Positions 32,244 through 33,192 of a DNA stretch of 33,192 bases are shown piece by piece. The position numbers and the translations under genes were made by a program. Source of the stretch: an uncultured Clostridia bacterium (GTDB lineage Bacteria > Bacillota > Clostridia > TANB77 > CAG-508); the NCBI GenBank assembly GCA_934168365.1, contig CAKPNJ010000013.1:1-33192 (forward strand), written 5' to 3'. The notes beneath the pieces are model-generated. The model made no database searches and had not been told where the DNA came from. It was given only the letters and a program-made list of their open reading frames with translations. The stretch's first letter is position 1, and each line of letters opens with the position of its first letter.

Positions 32244-32876
32244 TTATTTACTTTTTACACTTGTTTTTAGTTTTAATATTGCACCTTTAGCTCCTGGTAC
32301 ACTACCTTTTACTAAAATAACATTTTTATCTAAATCTACTCTTACAACTTCTAAGTTTTGAATTGTAATAGTTTGGCTTCCCATATGACCTGGCAATTTT
32401 TTGCCTTTAAATACTCTACCTGGTGTAGATGTTGGTCCCATTGAACCTGGTCTTCTGTGATACATAGAACCATGTCCCATTGGTCCTCTTGATTGGCCAT
32501 GACGTTTGATAACGCCTTGGAATCCTTTTCCTTTTGATGTTCCTTGAATATCTAATTGATCTCCTGCTGCAAATGTGTCAGCTTTTAATTCATCACCTAC
32601 ATTTATGTTTTCTACAGAATCTAATCTAAATTCTCTCAAATGTTTTTTAGGTGTTAATTTTGATTTTGCAAAATGTCCTTTTTCTGGTTTGTTTATTTTG
32701 CTTTCTTTTACATCTCCAAATCCTAATTGTATAGCATTGTATCCATCAGTTTCTACTGTTTTAACTTGTGCTACTACACATGGACCTGCTTCGATAACTG
32801 TAACTGGAATAACTTTTCCTTGTTCATCAAATATTTGAGTCATTCCTAATTTTTTTCCTATTAATCCTTTATTCAT
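32244..32876 (-). CDS. rplC: 50S ribosomal protein L3 (210 aa)
   Basis: L3 is an early assembly protein near the peptidyl transferase centre. MNKGLIGKKLGMTQIFDEQGKVIPVTVIEAGPCVV and GTSKGKGFQGVIKRHGQSRGPMGHGSMYHRRPGS with MGPTSTPGRVFKGKKLPGHMG are diagnostic. AGGAGG lies nine bases upstream of the ATG. It is second in the cluster after rpsJ. Confidence 0.98.
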   Translation of the reverse strand: MNKGLIGKKLGMTQIFDEQGKVIPVTVIEAGPCVVAQVKTVETDGYNAIQLGFGDVKESKINKPEKGHFAKSKLTPKKHLREFRLDSVENINVGDELKADTFAAGDQLDIQGTSKGKGFQGVIKRHGQSRGPMGHGSMYHRRPGSMGPTSTPGRVFKGKKLPGHMGSQTITIQNLEVVRVDLDKNVILVKGSVPGAKGAILKLKTSVKSK

Positions 32877-33075
32877 TTTTTAATGTTCCTCCTAACTATT
32901 GGCTAATATACTGTGTTTTATTATTAGCTTGGTTTTTGTCGTTTTCCTTCCAGCTTCACTTCGTTACGCATAAGTTATTTGTAACTCGCTTTGCTCGAAC
33001 AACTAACTTGATCGGCTGATATTTTGTATTTCGTTAAGCTATAACGTTATACCAGCATAGTTTTTTAATTTGTAA
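32877..33075. other. Structured 199-base rpsJ-rplC spacer, unassigned
   Basis: No gene is visible. It holds a GCTAATA/TATTAGC hairpin next to the rplC ribosome binding site, an AGTTA-TTTG-TAACT hairpin near 32968-32981, CCAGC twice, and CTTCGTTA near 32958. That last motif is the reverse complement of the TAACGAAG seen in elements 1 and 2. It may be a diverged or inverted relative of the palindromic elements, but I could not find paired outer arms that mirror the rpsJ end. Confidence 0.35.
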
Positions 33076-33192
33076 TTATAATTTGATTTCTATATCAACA
33101 CCAGCTGGTAAATCGATTTTCATTAAGCTATCAACTGTTTTTTGTGTTGGGTAAAGAATGTCAATTACTCTTTTATGTGTTCTCATTTCAAA
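33076..33192 (-). CDS. rpsJ: 30S ribosomal protein S10, C-terminal part (window edge)
   Basis: The last 38 residues of S10 are present: FEMRTHKRVIDILYPTQKTV and the typical end DLPAGVDIEIKL before the stop codon. The N-terminal part lies beyond the window. As the first gene of the S10 cluster, it implies that the promoter and leader lie outside too. The conserved LDP of the family is LYP here. Confidence 0.95.
   Translation of the reverse strand, partial: FEMRTHKRVIDILYPTQKTVDSLMKIDLPAGVDIEIKL

Noticed and set aside
1..33192. CRISPR array
   Set aside because: No set of short direct repeats with regular spacers is present; the repeated units are palindromic and far apart.

Overview
The window is about 33 kb of a very AT-rich, endospore-forming low-GC Gram-positive genome (Bacillota, most likely an anaerobic Clostridia lineage). 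It holds SpoIVA, a GerA-type germinant receptor operon, strong AGGAGG-type ribosome binding sites, and the classical S10-spc-alpha ribosomal protein cluster. The species cannot be named from the sequence.

Layout. Positions 1-75 are the 3' part of a tRNA-Leu(CAA) followed by a shared terminator. Positions 108-5247 are accessory genes: a 767-aa lysine-rich coiled-coil protein of unknown function, an HD-domain phosphohydrolase, a 5'-nucleotidase-like HAD enzyme, a TraX-family membrane protein and a small membrane-anchored protein. Positions 5405-13098 are sporulation and germination: spoIVA, a DnaB-like ATPase on the opposite strand, then gerAA-gerAB-gerAC and a 56-aa two-helix protein that looks like the receptor D subunit. 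A REP-like inverted pair lies between this operon and the convergent rnr. Positions 13203-16412 (minus) carry rnr, an S66 LD-carboxypeptidase and secG. Positions 16452-33192 (minus, transcribed right to left) carry rpsJ(partial)-rplC-rplD-rplW-rplB-rpsS-rplV-rpsC-rplP-rpmC-rpsQ-rplN-rplX-rplE-rpsZ-rpsH-rplF-rplR-rpsE-rplO-secY-adk-map-infA-rpmJ-rpsM-rpsK-rpsD-rpoA-rplQ. rpmD (L30) is absent from its usual place between rpsE and rplO.

Two things stand out. First, spoIVA and gerAC are each split by one extra base, and both splits read NNN-CGG-N, where skipping the C restores the frame on a Gly codon. By reading every CDS in the window I found no other in-frame CGG codon. This may be two sequence errors, but the shared pattern resembles +1 frameshifting at a hungry or unassigned codon.

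Second, eight related 117-128 bp palindromic elements sit between genes of the ribosomal cluster, all in the same orientation (antisense to the operon). Each begins at or within a few bases of the stop codon of the upstream gene. They share a multi-helix fold with many compensatory base changes, conserved AGTA/GA-rich internal loops and, in six of the eight, tandem G-A mismatches. They come in two apical subtypes. Their outermost arms differ in every copy and mirror the 3' end of the local gene, while two copies have almost identical cores. I know of no named family that they match.
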